This document shows positions 9,690 to 20,295 of a stretch of DNA of 64,000 nt, piece after piece. The position numbers and the translations under genes are program-made. The stretch is from Undaria pinnatifida. Lineage: Eukaryota > Sar > Phaeophyceae > Laminariales > Alariaceae. The notes beneath the pieces were generated by a model that saw only the letters and a list, made by a program, of their open reading frames with translations, was not told the origin of the DNA and did not search any database. Every line of letters starts with the position of its first letter. The first letter of the stretch is position 1. The stretch covers positions 9,277,759 to 9,341,758 of the forward strand of contig JABAKD010000018.1 in assembly GCA_012845835.1 (NCBI GenBank). The letters are read 5' to 3'.

Positions 9690-10245
9690 GGTTAGTACAG
9701 TAGTAGGGGAATACATCGGTTTTTGTTTTGATGGTTAGTACAGCAGTAGGGGCATATATCGGTTTTTGTTTTGGTGGTTAGTGCAGCAGTAGGGGAATAT
9801 ATCGGTTTTTGTTTTGGTGGTTGGTGCAGCAGTAGGGAAATATATCGGTTTTTGTTTTGATGGTTAGTGCAGCAGTAGGGGAATGTATCGGTTTTTGTTT
9901 TGGTGGTTAAGGCAGCAGTAGGGGAATATATCGGTTTTTGTTTTGGTGGTTAAGGCAGTAGGGGAATATATCGGTTTTTGTTTTGGTGGTTAAGGTAGTA
10001 GGGGAATACATCGGTTTTTGTTTTGATGGTTAGTACAGGAGTAGGGGAAAAATATCGGTTTTTGTTTTGGTGGTTAGTGCAGTAGGGGAATATATCGGTT
10101 TTTGTTTTGATGGTTAGTACAGGAGTAGGGGAATATATCGCTTTTTGTTGTGATGTTTAGTACTGCAGTAGGGGAATATATCGGTTTTTGTTTTGGTGGT
10201 AAGTTCAGCAGTAGGGGAATATATCGGTTTTTGTGTTGATTGTGG
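9690..10245 (+). repeat. Minisatellite, unit about 43 bp, 13 copies
   Basis: Unit core is GCAGCAGTAGGGGAATATAT followed by CGGTTTTTGTTTTGG and TGGTTAGT. Thirteen copies of the TCGGTTTTTG-type box can be counted. Unit length varies by a few bases near the CAGCAG segment. No coding potential. Confidence 0.85.
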
Positions 10246-10289
10246 GTTCTCATCACTATATGTGGTCCTCCCCAGCATTCACTTGGTGC

Positions 10290-10552
10290 CTGGCAGTCTA
10301 CAAAAATACATAGTATCGCATCTTCAACAAGCCACGCATGGCAGACTTTTTGAAAACCGGTAGCTGTAGCGTCTGTACGTCGATTCGTGTGTGGCTGGGA
10401 CCTTGCCGATATTTTTTACAAGAATACATACGTACGTACTTCAAAGTAGTATCGCACCTTCAACAAGCCATGACAGACTTGTTGAATCGGTGTAGCGGCT
10501 ATTCATCGATTCCTGTGTGGCTGGGACCGCTTGCCGCTACTGGGAAGTGACG
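10290..10552 (+). repeat. Tandem duplication of about 120 bp
   Basis: Both copies carry ATCGCAYCTTCAACAAGCCA, then a GTAGC-rich segment, and end in GTGTGGCTGGGACC. No reliable open frame. Confidence 0.55.
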
Positions 10553-11139
10553 TCACGCAGCTGCTGTGGCATGACATTATAGTGCATCATAATGTACGTG
10601 GTACCTGGTGCCTGGGGGAGCCAGTGGTATGAGCCACAGCAAGCGGGTAGCTCTGTGTTTCTGCATTTCAACGGTGTGTTTTACAGGGTATACAGGGTAT
10701 ACAGGGGAAACATTATTTTCGTAAAAGTGGGTGACGGAGGTGAGGCAAGAAATGACGGCATGCGAAGTATGCGCCCCCCATACCCAGTACTTCAGCAGCA
10801 GCAGCAGCACGGCGAAGACGGATATTTAGGTGTGAACGCGGAGCCCAAAAATGTTCAAAGGCGAGCTGAATCCTAAAAGAATATGACCTATATTTTCAAA
10901 GAGGAATGCATCTCTAAAAACGCGCGGCCGAAGCACCAAGCAGCTTCACCTTGCCAAGATGATAATTTACCACTCAATTCGTCGAACTTACAGCTGACGC
11001 TTTTTTTTCTCTAAATCAAAAATAAAGTTAGGTACAAGGTGCGAGTACTCGCAGCCACCGGGCAAGAACGAAGGACACAGAACGAAGAACATTTAACTCA
11101 TTTCTAACTCCAAAAATCACAGGGCTTTTTACGGGCCAG
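10553..11139. other. No gene seen; SINE-K fragment near 10935-11000
   Basis: A short repeated TACAGGGTATACAGGG occurs at 10683-10705 and a (CAG)n run at 10795-10810. A diverged SINE-K core with AATTCGTCGAACTTACAGCT is at 10940-11000. Nothing else is supportable. Confidence 0.35.
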
Positions 11140-11335
11140 ATCACTTCTCGCGAGTCGGATCGGGTCACGGTAACCCGACTCGACCCGTGAACTTTCGAAA
11201 ACCTCCAGACCCGACTCGACCCGACCCGTCAGGTATGGAAGACCACCTGAACCGACCCGACTCGACCCGCGAGCTTTTGAAATTCTCATGACCCGACCCG
11301 TGGGCCCGATCGTGACCCGTGAAGAGCCCTGGAAA
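11140..11335. repeat. GACCCG/CGGGTC-rich repeat
   Basis: Repeated ACCCGACTCGACCCG units with short AT-containing breaks. The same family occurs at 56265-56350 and 59430-59625. The open frames across it come from the repeat itself. Confidence 0.5.
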
Positions 11336-11649
11336 ATGTTCCTATCCTAATTCTAAGTGTTTTGTCCCCATGTCGGCAGTGCGGTGCTAAACATGCCAAA
11401 ACGGTCAAACAAAGCTGAAGGGAACAGTGTTTTGTAACCGGGCATGTGAGCGGGCAAGTGATACCGACCGGAGAGTTTATATGCACTATAGGGGGCAACG
11501 GGCACTGTAGAGGAACCTCCACTTGTAGCGCTTTTCGATCTATTGTAACTACCGATGCAACGGCCTACAATCGTGCTCACGTTTATGATCGCGACATTGA
11601 TCGTAACCTTAAGACGCTTTTTACGTGAGTAGGGAAAGTGACACACGGT

Positions 11650-12050
11650 CGTGGTCCCTCACTAGCGGGTTCCTTGCTAAATGATATTACAAGCACTAAA
11701 GTGGATCCCCGAACTATCCCGGAATATCATTAATAGTGGGGTTCTCTGTACGACGAGGTCGTGGCCAGCGGTTTTTGACCGCACTAAACTGGGGACCCCG
11801 CACTAAAGGGCATATACCGCGCTAACACAGGGCCACGGCTGTACATGACGGTTGCGGCCGACACGTCACGTGCAGGGTGCCATGGCGACTGTTGTATGTA
11901 GTGCGGTGTGTTGCTAGATGACAATGCCAGCATTAGTGGGACCCCGAACTATCCTGGGATTGTATTAATAGTGCGGTTCTCTGTAGGATGAGGTCGTCAC
12001 CAGCACGTACGGACCGCATTACACTGGCCCCCCCGCACTAAAGGCTGTGG
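11650..12050 (+). repeat. Tandem duplication of about 250 bp
   Basis: Both copies contain GAACTATCC, ATTAATAGTG and GGTTCTCTGTA, then GAYGAGGTCGT and a CCGCACTAAAGG end. The repeated CCGCACTAAA motif is organised like the CCGCCTTAT clusters elsewhere, so this may be another DNA-transposon-like family. Confidence 0.5.
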
Positions 12051-12559
12051 CACTGCCGCGGGACCAAGACTCTGCAAGGTCGCTGCAGCCGACACGTTAT
12101 GTGCACGAGCGAGGGCTGTATAAACGTTTGGCCCAGTTTCGACAATATGGTTCTAGCATAAATTTAGTTTACACCACTAAGAGTTATGTCCCTGTGCTTG
12201 GCCCCACCGTCTTGTCTTTTACAGCTAAGCTCTAACAGTAGTGACGAGGGCGTCTCACTCTTTTCTCGAGCAAGTGGTAGACATACGCTTTTTATTAAAT
12301 TCCATCTACCTCTAACTCTGACTACTGCGCAATCAATCCCCATCAGCCGACGTAGAGATTGCCCCCCACGTTTCGTCAGTGATACACATTACTCGTATTG
12401 TGTTTTGTTTAACCATTTCACCTCAATGACGTCGTTAGGGGGCAGTCATCGGTATATTGTATCTCCTGTGGTGTAGGGTTAGGGTTAGTTCCATCCATGG
12501 TGAAAAACACAATAATGTTGTTGTCTCACAATAACTCTTGTCAAACATCTATGGAGCCC
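12051..12559. other. No gene seen; short telomere-like run
   Basis: GTAGGGTTAGGGTTAGTTCC at about 12473-12492 holds two and a half TTAGGG units, too short to be more than an interstitial trace. No supported gene. Confidence 0.3.
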
Positions 12560-12850
12560 GGTCGCCCCAGTGGCGTATCAGGTTATCCTCGAGCCTGGTA
12601 TAGGTCAGTTGCGTGAGTTCGAGCCCCGCCGAGTGCATACGCGTATAAATTCGTTGGGACTTTTTCTTGTGCACAAGTTGACTTGCGGAAAGCGCGAGAG
12701 CGTGAGTTAGCAACACTCGATGAGAATTCGACGAGCAGTGGGAGTGCTGAACCCTATGCGCGATAAGAATTGAAGGCAAGAACCGGGGGGGAGAAGGGAC
12801 GACACCTGTGACCACGGCTTGTCCAGAAGCTGGAAAGTAAAAGTGTGAGG
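12560..12850 (+). mobile_element. SINE-T copy 2
   Basis: Near full length and close in sequence to the copy at 163-450: tRNA-like head, CGCGAGAGCGTGAGTTAGCA body and CCAGAAGCTGGAAAGT end, followed by an A-rich run at 12851-12873. Confidence 0.7.
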
Positions 12851-12873
12851 AAAAAAAAAGAAAAAAAAAAAAA

Positions 12874-14400
12874 GAGTCCGTGGTCACACGAGGGTGCTGG
12901 AGCCCTAGGAAGATCCGAAAAACCAAATGAAATCAAATTCCTCTAGGAAAATACTACGCTTTCCTGCCTAAGAACGCACGATATGAAGAAGGAGCACAAG
13001 TGAAATGATCCAATGTGCAAACTGAACTCACATGGCCGCGGGTATCCACTCAACTACGGCATACTGTAGTTCCCCCGTTCTTACAAATAAACCAACTCGG
13101 GGCTACAAACTACAGCGGTTGGACTGCCTGCACCGTACGAATCGCACGGTAATCGTGAGCACAGGCGAACGCGCCTGCTGTCTGGAGTGCTGTCAGAATG
13201 ATGACCCGCGGGCATGCAGTGGAAAAAAGGCAATCGAACCAAAAACCACCATACAAGATATTAATGATCGCCCCGTCTTTTCGAGTTAACTGACAGGTTG
13301 CAGCGCAGCTCCGAGCTACGACGCCCGTGCCTGAAATTTGAAAATTGCGGCGGGTCGTTCCCCATGAAGGGTATACAACTCCAACTCTACAAAAATCAGT
13401 GACGTAAGTAACAGGTTATACTACTGCCTCGTAAAAAAAACCTGGAAAAAGACGATCGCTGCTCTCGTGATTATGGTCTGCGTGCGGGTCGTGGGTCTCC
13501 GTGTGCCATCCTCCTGCTGTGGTTCTCCATGGCCGCCTCATCGCCTTAGCTCACTCGGCCCGCTCATTCGCACTTGCTCTCGTTGACGCTCAATGCCAAT
13601 CGGTTCCACTTCTCCCCCGTCCCAAAAAACAAAAAGCTCCTCGCAGCTTGCGGTGCTGATCTGAAAACAAAAGTTCTCGTTCGGGGAGAGTTCAATCTGC
13701 CTCTTCCCCGCCCGTCGACGCTCAGTCGCCCTCCTCCTTCGTCGTCGAATCCAGCCTCCTGCCGGCGCAGTTCCCTCCACTCAAACCAAGACTGCGCCGT
13801 AGTGTGGCTCGTGGTGGCACCTGCCTCCGCGCACGAGCATCTCGATTAAGCATTGCTGCTCCGCCGCTGCTGCCTAAACAGACGCGCGAATCGTACGTGA
13901 CCATGCCTGACGCACCACGTACGACCCAACTCTACCGCCACGCCTAAGCCTCGCGGCCACCCGCAGCAGCAAGAAGGTATCACTCCTTGAGGGTGAGTCC
14001 GGCCTTACACCCGCCAGAAAGACCCCCCCACTCGCCACAAGCCTGCTAGGGCATGCCTCGCAGCATGCCTTACCGAGGCGGCAAGGGGAACGGAGGGTTG
14101 TATAATAGGACACCCTGTCTCGTGCACAGTTTGTCTCCACTATGTTATCGAATACCTGGTACCAGGTAAGTGATAAGCTCTACTTGAACTAAACGTAACC
14201 CGTAACCAGTAGAGCTTTTACCACTTTTTCGAGAAAATGGTTGACGCACGCTGTGTACGAGACGATGGGGGTTTCACCGTACATTGGTTGTTGCGTTTCA
14301 TCGGGTTAGGATTAGGGTGTACCTGGTATATACAGTTTGCCCGGTGTAATTTAAAGAGTATGTAAAACCATATTCTCGAAAAAGCGGTAAGGTACCCTCA
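12874..14400. other. Unassigned region, partly GC-rich
   Basis: Between 13480 and 14140 the sequence is CpG-rich with open frames on both strands, including an acceptor-like CCGGCAG on the minus strand near 13762. No set of exons with matching phases could be assembled, so no gene is called. An ACCTGGTACCAGGTA palindrome lies at 14154-14168. Confidence 0.3.
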
Positions 14401-14575
14401 CCGTAACTTCGACCGCCTTCCTCTTAATGCAGGGTTATTGGAATGAAGATGTAATGAAGTGTTGTGCGGACAATCAAAGTGGTCGAACTATACTTGCCTT
14501 TAAATAACTCTAATCTTGTGCTAAATCTTACCCCCCCTACCGCAGTACCGCCTTCGAAGTAACTTTTTTTTTTTC
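14401..14575. repeat. R-G repeat unit
   Basis: Contains GATGTAATGAAGTGTTGTG, a following GGTCGAACTATACTTG-like segment, and CCGCAGTACCGCCT. Related units are at 15490-15790 (three in a row) and 17790-17855. Confidence 0.45.
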
Positions 14576-14857
14576 TTCACACATCAAATTTCTAGCTTCT
14601 GGACAAGCCGTGGTCACGGGTGTCGTCTCTCCTCCCCCCCCGGTTCTTGCCTTCAATTTTTATCGCGCATGGGGTTCAGGAATCCCACTGCTCGTTCATC
14701 GAGTGTTGTTGCTAACTCACGCTCTCGCGCTTTCCGCAAGTTTTGCAATAGAAAAAATCTCCACGAATTTATACGAGTATGCACTCAGGGGGATTCGAAC
14801 TCACGAAAATGACCTATACCAGACTCGAGGATAACCTGATACGCCACCGGGGCGACC
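14576..14857 (-). mobile_element. SINE-T copy 3
   Basis: Near full-length minus-strand copy, from CTAGCTTCTGGACAAGCCG at its 3' end to GGCGACC at its 5' end. Box B-like GATTCGAAC is present. Confidence 0.68.
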
Positions 14858-14869
14858 GGAATCACACCA

Positions 14870-15420
14870 CGTACTGGTACTACACCAGGTATGCTCATAC
14901 CAGGTACCTGGTACTGCATTGTTGAATCGTAGAAAATGCACCCCCAGCTCAGCTCAGCCCAGCTATATATAGCTCAGCAGCGCAGCGCCGTGCGGCGCCG
15001 TGCGGTGCCGCGCCTTCCCCTGCGGTTCGGTGCTGTGTCGTGCTGCGCTGTGCTTGCTTTCAAACATGCAGTAGTACCAGGTATGATGCGAAGTACCAGG
15101 TACCAGGTACCGATGTGTACGTGATGTGTACTCGTCTTTTCGCTTTCTTCAGTTGGTTATCCTCTCGGTCCGCATGCCCCCCCACCCCCCGCCGCAAATT
15201 ACACCCGCACTGCGGATCAGAACGTGCCATCACCAACAAGCACACAGCGCAGCACAGGGCAATTAGCTCTGCGAAAGAAGCTCTTGGCATAATCAATTTG
15301 CTAATCGCACCAAATCATGGGCCTCCTCTTTGTGCCCCCGTTACATGCTTTAGTTGCATTTTTGCGTGAGCGTAGCGGGCGGCGTCCGCGGAGCGGAACC
15401 CTGGTACATACTGTACTACA
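14870..15420 (+). repeat. R-X repeat, copy 1 (about 540 bp)
   Basis: Same order of blocks as 19170-19700: CACCAGGT and ACCTGGTA motifs, TATATATAGC, a GC-rich run of GCCGTGCGG units, GTGCTGTGTCGTGCTGCGCT, a C-rich tract, CGGATCAGAACGT, ACACAGC, CTCTTGGCATAATCAA, GGCCTCCTCTTTNTGCCCCC and GAGCGTAGCGGGC. Both copies are in the same orientation, 4.3 kb apart. No coding frame is conserved. Confidence 0.7.
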
Positions 15421-15489
15421 ATCTGCAATAAAAATGAATCGCTTCCGCTCCTCCTGCTGCTGCAGCTGCTGCTCTGGAGCTTAAACGCG

Positions 15490-15790
15490 AAAATCTTTCA
15501 CTGAATCGTTCATGTGGACTATCGAAATGATCGAACTACTCTTGACTTCAAACAACTAATGATAACCTTAACATTAACCCGTACAGTAGTACCGCCTGGG
15601 ACTTATCTCGGAGTGGGGATATAATGAATCAGTAGTGTGGACGACCCAAATGATGGAAATATCTGGGAAATATGCTTTTGCTTTAACCCTAACCCCTACA
15701 GCAGTACAGCCTGCAAGATTCTCATGGTGTACTGTAGTGAATATGTTTTGTGGAAAACCAAAATGGTTTAAATGCACTTGAGTGTCTCGT
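15490..15790 (+). repeat. R-G repeat, three diverged units of about 125 bp
   Basis: Each unit has a GTGGAC-like start, an AATGAT or AAATGG segment, and ends near ACCCSTACAGYAGTACNGCCT. Confidence 0.4.
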
Positions 15791-15825
15791 TCTTACCCTA
15801 TACAACCGCAACCCGTATACATGAT

Positions 15826-15940
15826 GCATATTATCAAAATTAAAACACACTCCAGCGGTGAGATCGAATATTTTGTCGAAACTCAGTTTTGCAAGCTGTG
15901 TGTAATACTCCGATCGCGCGTGTTTGGGGTATTTATTCAT
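15826..15940 (-). repeat. SINE-K copy, minus strand
   Basis: Carries the CTCCAGCGGTGAGATCGAA end and TTTTGCAAGCTGTG core, then ACTCCGATCGCGCGTG, the same interior as the complete copy at 16759-16922. Confidence 0.6.
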
Positions 15941-16700
15941 GATACCTCGTATAGCCGGGCATTATTACATCGATAGGAATATACCCGATACGCGGGAAAG
16001 TGCAGACGGCCGTACCTGACGTACCTGAAGCTTGGGTAAGGTATCGAGGTCCATACTATTAAGGCCGTCGGGTTTTCTATCCCAACTTGTGAGATGATCA
16101 CCCAAGACAGGAGAGTTGACACCAGAGAAACGTTTTATTACTGGTCCCTCGGTCCGGGGTGGCAGACCCACTGCCTGTGACCCAGACCGAGCGATCCACC
16201 GACAGAGCGGAATGAAGCGAAAGAACCCTGCTGCCGCGATGATATCAGAGCAAGCAGCAGTTCCGTTTTACACCCCAGCATAATTGCATACACCTGAAAC
16301 CCCGGGGGTGTGTTTAGTATCCCCTGCATACCAAATCCGTTATACCACCCACATGATTCATGTCCACCTACCCTTAAGATACATGAGGATGCCTCAGGAT
16401 GTCCCTCGATTACCACAATACCTAGCCATACCTAAAGCCTAGGTAAGGTTTTGATGAAGCAGCCGAGTTCGTATACCTATATCAGGAAATTTCTTCGATG
16501 GGCATACAATACTCAGGGCATCTTACGTACCACTTGTTTGAGAAAATGGTTGACGTACACCTTGAATTTTTTCTAGCATTAGCCCCAACCCTGATCCAAT
16601 CAAACCCGATCAAGTGATGCTTGGATAGTCCCCTTCGTCTCGTACCGTGTGCCCCCATCATTTTCTCGAATATTTGGCACCGGGGGGGGGGCATATAGTA
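15941..16700. other. No gene seen
   Basis: Low-copy-looking sequence with no exon structure that could be supported. GAGAAAATGGTTGACG near 16540 also occurs near 14233, so part of 16500-16680 is a repeat. Confidence 0.3.
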
Positions 16701-17180
16701 GGTCGCCCCGGTGACGTGTCAGGTTATCCTCGAGCCTGGTATATAATAGATCAGTTTCCTGGTACAAGCTACACTGTAGTTCCAAGGGGAGTCGCCGACC
16801 TATTTCCTTCATGAGAACACACACCCAGTAATACGCGCGATCGGAATATCACAGACAGCTTGCAAAGATGAGTTTCGACAAAATCTTCGATCTCACAGCT
16901 GGAGTGCATTTTTATTTTATTATAATAGGTCAGTTTCGTGAGTTCGAATCCCCCCGAGTGCATACACGTATAAATTCGTGGGGACTTTTTCTTGTGCACA
17001 AGTTGACTAGCGGAAAGCGCGAGAGCGTGTGTTAGCAACAGCACTCGATGAAAAATAGACAAGCAGTGGGATTGCTGAACCCTATGCGCGATAAAAATTG
17101 AAGGCAAGAACCGGGGGGGAGAAGGGATGACACCTGTGACCACGGCTTGTCCAGAAGCTGGAAAATAGATGTGTGTGAAG
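16701..17180 (+). mobile_element. SINE-T copy 4, split by SINE-K
   Basis: The first 58 bp (head) are at 16701-16758 and the rest at 16923-17180. Removing 16759-16922 and one copy of the duplicated 15-mer restores the order seen in the other copies. It forms an inverted pair with the next copy, about 100 bp away. Confidence 0.72.
16759..16922 (+). mobile_element. SINE-K, complete 164-bp insertion with target duplication
   Basis: Flanked by TAATAGATCAGTTTC (16744-16758) and TAATAGGTCAGTTTC (16923-16937), a 15-bp target duplication with one change. The element starts CTGGTACAAGCTACACTGTA, contains CCAAGGGGAGTCGCCGACC, CGCGCGATCGGAATATCAC and CAGCTTGCAAAGATGAGT, and ends in T-rich sequence. Longer copies without the target duplication evidence are at 38700-38880 and 15826-15940; core-only copies are at 1830, 10940, 18595, 30935, 32775(-), 34450(-), 38975 and 61810. 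Confidence 0.82.
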
Positions 17181-17277
17181 AAAAGAAAAAAATAGTAGTA
17201 GAATCAGAACCGAATATGGTTAGGAAAGATAGGGGAATATAGTTTGTGTATCGTGGGTGATGATTACTTTTTTTTCT

Positions 17278-17743
17278 TTCTTCTCACGCTTTTACTTTCC
17301 AGCTTCTGGACAAGTCGTGGTCACAGGTGTCGTCCCTTCTTCCCCCCGGTTCTTGCCTTCAATTTTTATCGCGCATAGGGTTCAGCAATCCCACTGCTCG
17401 TCTATTTTTCATAAGAGTGTGTGTGTGTGTGTGTGTTCTTCACATTAAACCGTTCTTCTACTCGTCGACATCCAGCACACCCAGTGTCCGTACTGATTCT
17501 TCACCCTAGAAAGATCAGCTCTGTGGTCACAAGCCACGACACAGAGATAATGCATCGTAATGCATTCGACAACGCAATGTCATGTGTTGCTAGCTCACGC
17601 TCTCGCGCTTTCCGCAAGTAATTTTGTGCACAAGAAAAAGTCCCCACGAATTAATACGAGTAGAATATGCACCCGGAGGGATTCGAGCGCACGGAACTGA
17701 CCTATACCAGGCTCGAGGATAACCTGATACGCCACCGGGGCGA
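17278..17743 (-). mobile_element. SINE-T copy 5, minus strand, split by R-H
   Basis: Reads on the minus strand from GGCGTATCAGGTTATCCTCG to TCCAGAAGCTGGAAAGT. It is interrupted between the TTTTTCAT and GTTGCTAGCTCACG blocks by about 170 bp that include (GT)n and the R-H repeat. Confidence 0.65.
17415..17585 (+). repeat. R-H repeat with (GT)n, inserted in SINE-T
   Basis: Starts with a run of GT, then CACATTAAACCGTTCTTC, CCAGCACACCCAGTGTCC and TCTGTGGTCACAAGC. Related copies lie at 27070-27195 and 32020-32125. Confidence 0.5.
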
Positions 17744-18119
17744 TCTATATGGTTCTCGGTAGTAGTGTCACGATGAACCCAGGGAAGCGTCTGGGGATGA
17801 AGATGTAATGAAGAGTTAGTGTGGGCTATCAATTGTTTTGTCGAAGCTGGGCCAAGTAGTGAACACTACTGGTTGCGGCAGACAGGTTGCGGAAAGGATT
17901 GCCCTGCACCGTCCACCAACAACGTGATTTGATATATACCTGGTATCATTGACTTACTTATGAATATCTTTGTGCTGAAAGCCCTCGGTTGGTGCTTCCC
18001 TCGGGCATCTCCGATGTCGGACGGTCCAGCTTATTACTTGCGGAACGGTTCAGCTTTTCTTTGATTTCTTGCTCCACCTGATCTATTTTTGTTACAAATA
18101 CATTTCGATATTTTCTTGG
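17744..18119. other. No gene seen
   Basis: Contains an R-G fragment at 17790-17855. The remainder shows no supported feature. Confidence 0.3.
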
Positions 18120-19165
18120 GGAATCACTTTTTTTTCCGATGACACCCAGATTCGGACCACCGAAGAGCAAGATTATAAGCGGACAGTTAGTCTATCTACT
18201 AGACCACAACGTCACGTTGATACCTATTTATATTTTCACAAATATATATCGATTTTTTTATTGGGATCACTTTTTTTTTCCGATGACACCCAGATTCGAA
18301 CCACCGAAGACCAAGCTTGTGAGCGGACAGTCTATCTACTAGACCACACGTCACATTGATATGTATTTTATTTTCACAAATAAAATTGATAAATAAATAC
18401 CAAGTATCGATTTTTCATGAGGATAAGTTTTTTTTCCGATGACACCCGGATTCGAACCAGCGAAGGGCAGGATTATGAACGGACAGAGTCTATCTACTAG
18501 ACCACAATGTCACAGCCGCAGTGGTATCTACCAGTACTATTTTTTTATGTGCAACTACTACTACTGTATATTAGCGAAACATGGATGTACCACGCAGCTT
18601 GCAAAGTTGAGTTTCAATCATTCAATCGGTCGTACTCACAGCTGACATTTTTCAATTTTTATATAAATTATATATCGATTTTTTCAAGAGGATAATTTTT
18701 TTCCCCGGTGACACCTGGATTCACCATCGAAAACCAGGCTTATAAACGGACAGTCTATCTACTAGACCACAAAGTTCACATTGCTGTCTATTTTTTTTTC
18801 AACAAATAAATATTGATTTTTCATGAGGATCATTTTTTTTTTCGATGACACCCGGATTCGAACCAGCGAAGGCCACCAGGATTATAAACGGACAGTCTAT
18901 GTACTAGACCACAATATGTCACAGCAGCAGTGGTGTATCTGCCAGTACTATTTTTTTACAAATATATACCCTGGTATCATTTTTTTTATGAGGATTATTT
19001 ATTTTTCATATGACACGTGGATTCAACCAACGAAAACCAGGCTTATAAGCGGACAGTCTATCTCCTAGAAGACCACAAAGTCACATTGACATCTATTATT
19101 TTAATGAGGATAATTTTTTTCCCCCGATGACACCGGGATTCGAACCAACGAGAAAGCCTTGAGGC
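18120..19165 (-). repeat. Tandem array of tRNA-like units
   Basis: About seven units of 120-200 bp on the minus strand. Read on that strand, the best units have GTGACATTG, TGGTCTAGTAGATAGA (box A-like, able to pair as a D arm), a CCGCTTATAAGC-like middle, GGTTCGAATCCGGG (box B) and TGTCATCGG, whose TGTCAT can pair with GTGACA as an acceptor stem. A run of A on the minus strand follows each unit. The anticodon stem does not pair well, so these are better called tRNA-derived elements than working tRNA genes. A SINE-K core (18595-18660) lies inside the array. Confidence 0.68.
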
Positions 19166-19169
19166 TTAT

Positions 19170-19700
19170 AGTACATACCCGTACTACTACACCAGGTTTG
19201 TACATACCATCAGGTACTACGCTGTTGGATCACAATGCACGCCCAGCATAGATCAGTCCGGCTATATATATATATAGCCCACCAGCGCAGCGTAGCGCCG
19301 TGCGGAGCCGTGCGGAGCCGTGCGGTGCGGTGTCGTGCCCTTCGCTGCGGTGCTGTGTCGTGCTGCGCTGTGTGCTTTCTTTCGAACATAGAGCAGTACC
19401 GGGTATAATACGTGTTGTTGTGTACTACTTTTCTTCTTTTTTGTTTTTCTACATGTATCTGATATTTCACGACCCCCTGTTTTTTCCCCCACGCAAATTA
19501 TCCACGTACTGCCGATCAGAACGTAACACCGGTAACAAAAGCACACAGCACAGCTGAGCACAACAGGGCAAATTGCTCTAAGCAGCTCTTGGCATTATCA
19601 AATCGCTGTTCGCACCAAATCAGGGGCCTCCTCTTTCTGCCCCCTTTACATGTTTTTAGTTGCATACTTTCTTGCCTTGCGCGAGCGTAGCGGGCTTCGA
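19170..19700 (+). repeat. R-X repeat, copy 2
   Basis: Second copy of the unit at 14870-15420, in the same orientation, with CTATATATATATATAGCC, GCCGTGCGGAGCC runs and the GGGGCCTCCTCTTTCTGCCC block. It ends about 600 bp before the first ATG of the ankyrin gene, so its TATA-like run could contribute to, or be mistaken for, a promoter. Confidence 0.68.
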
Positions 19701-19841
19701 GACTGCTGTAGGCGCCCAGACATCGCGGTATTGGTCGGCCGCTGTTTGATGTACGTTTTTTATTTCAGTTTGTTGATTATGCGTCGACGGCTCATGTCAC
19801 ACCTTTTTGGTAAAAATGTACTTGGTGTTTAGTTCTTATTC

Positions 19842-20295
19842 TTGTTTCTTTTTTTTCCCCGCTGGCAGTTACACAAGTCAATTGCGCCGACAAGCCTCAC
19901 GCCCCGCGCTACTTTCACGAGGGGTGGGCGCGAAGTGATTTGCCGAGATAGAGAGGAGGGGGGGGGGACAGCACTGGCAAACAACGGGGTACGGGACAGT
20001 AGCAGCGGTGGCAGGAAGACCAAGAGCAGCAGCAGCAAAACAGCAGAACAGCAGAAGAGCAGAACGGCGGACAGCAGCGGAACAGCAGCAGAACAGCACC
20101 AGCTGCAGAAGCACCTGCACCAGCAGAGCAGCAGCAGCAGCATTATCGTCATCGGAAGCAGGAGGGTTGTAGGAAACAACGAAAACGTCATTACCAGCGT
20201 CAGCAGCACCTTCAGCAACCTCCACCACGAGCACCAGCAGCACAACAACGGCGGTAACAGTAGGGGTGGGATAGGTGGCAAGTTCCCGGTTGTTC
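19842..20295 (+). other. Leader region of the ankyrin gene; Ser/Gln-rich open frame
   Basis: After an acceptor-like CGCTGGCAG at 19868 an open frame runs to 20312 and is rich in Ser, Gln, His and Asn (for example LHKSIAPTSLTPR, KHLHQQSSSSS). It is in a different frame from exon 1 and overlaps its start. It may be 5' untranslated sequence or the true N-terminus joined by an unseen splice or frame error. Confidence 0.3.

Noticed and set aside
9690-10245. CRISPR-like appearance of regular repeats
   Set aside because: The units are contiguous with no variable spacers, and the genome is eukaryotic; it is a minisatellite.
13538-14140. Possible gene in the CpG-rich stretch
   Set aside because: Open frames exist on both strands, but no pair of exons with matching phase and splice sites could be built.
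18120-19165. Functional tRNA gene cluster
   Set aside because: Promoter boxes and acceptor pairing are present, but the anticodon stem pairs badly and units are diverged, so derived elements are more likely.
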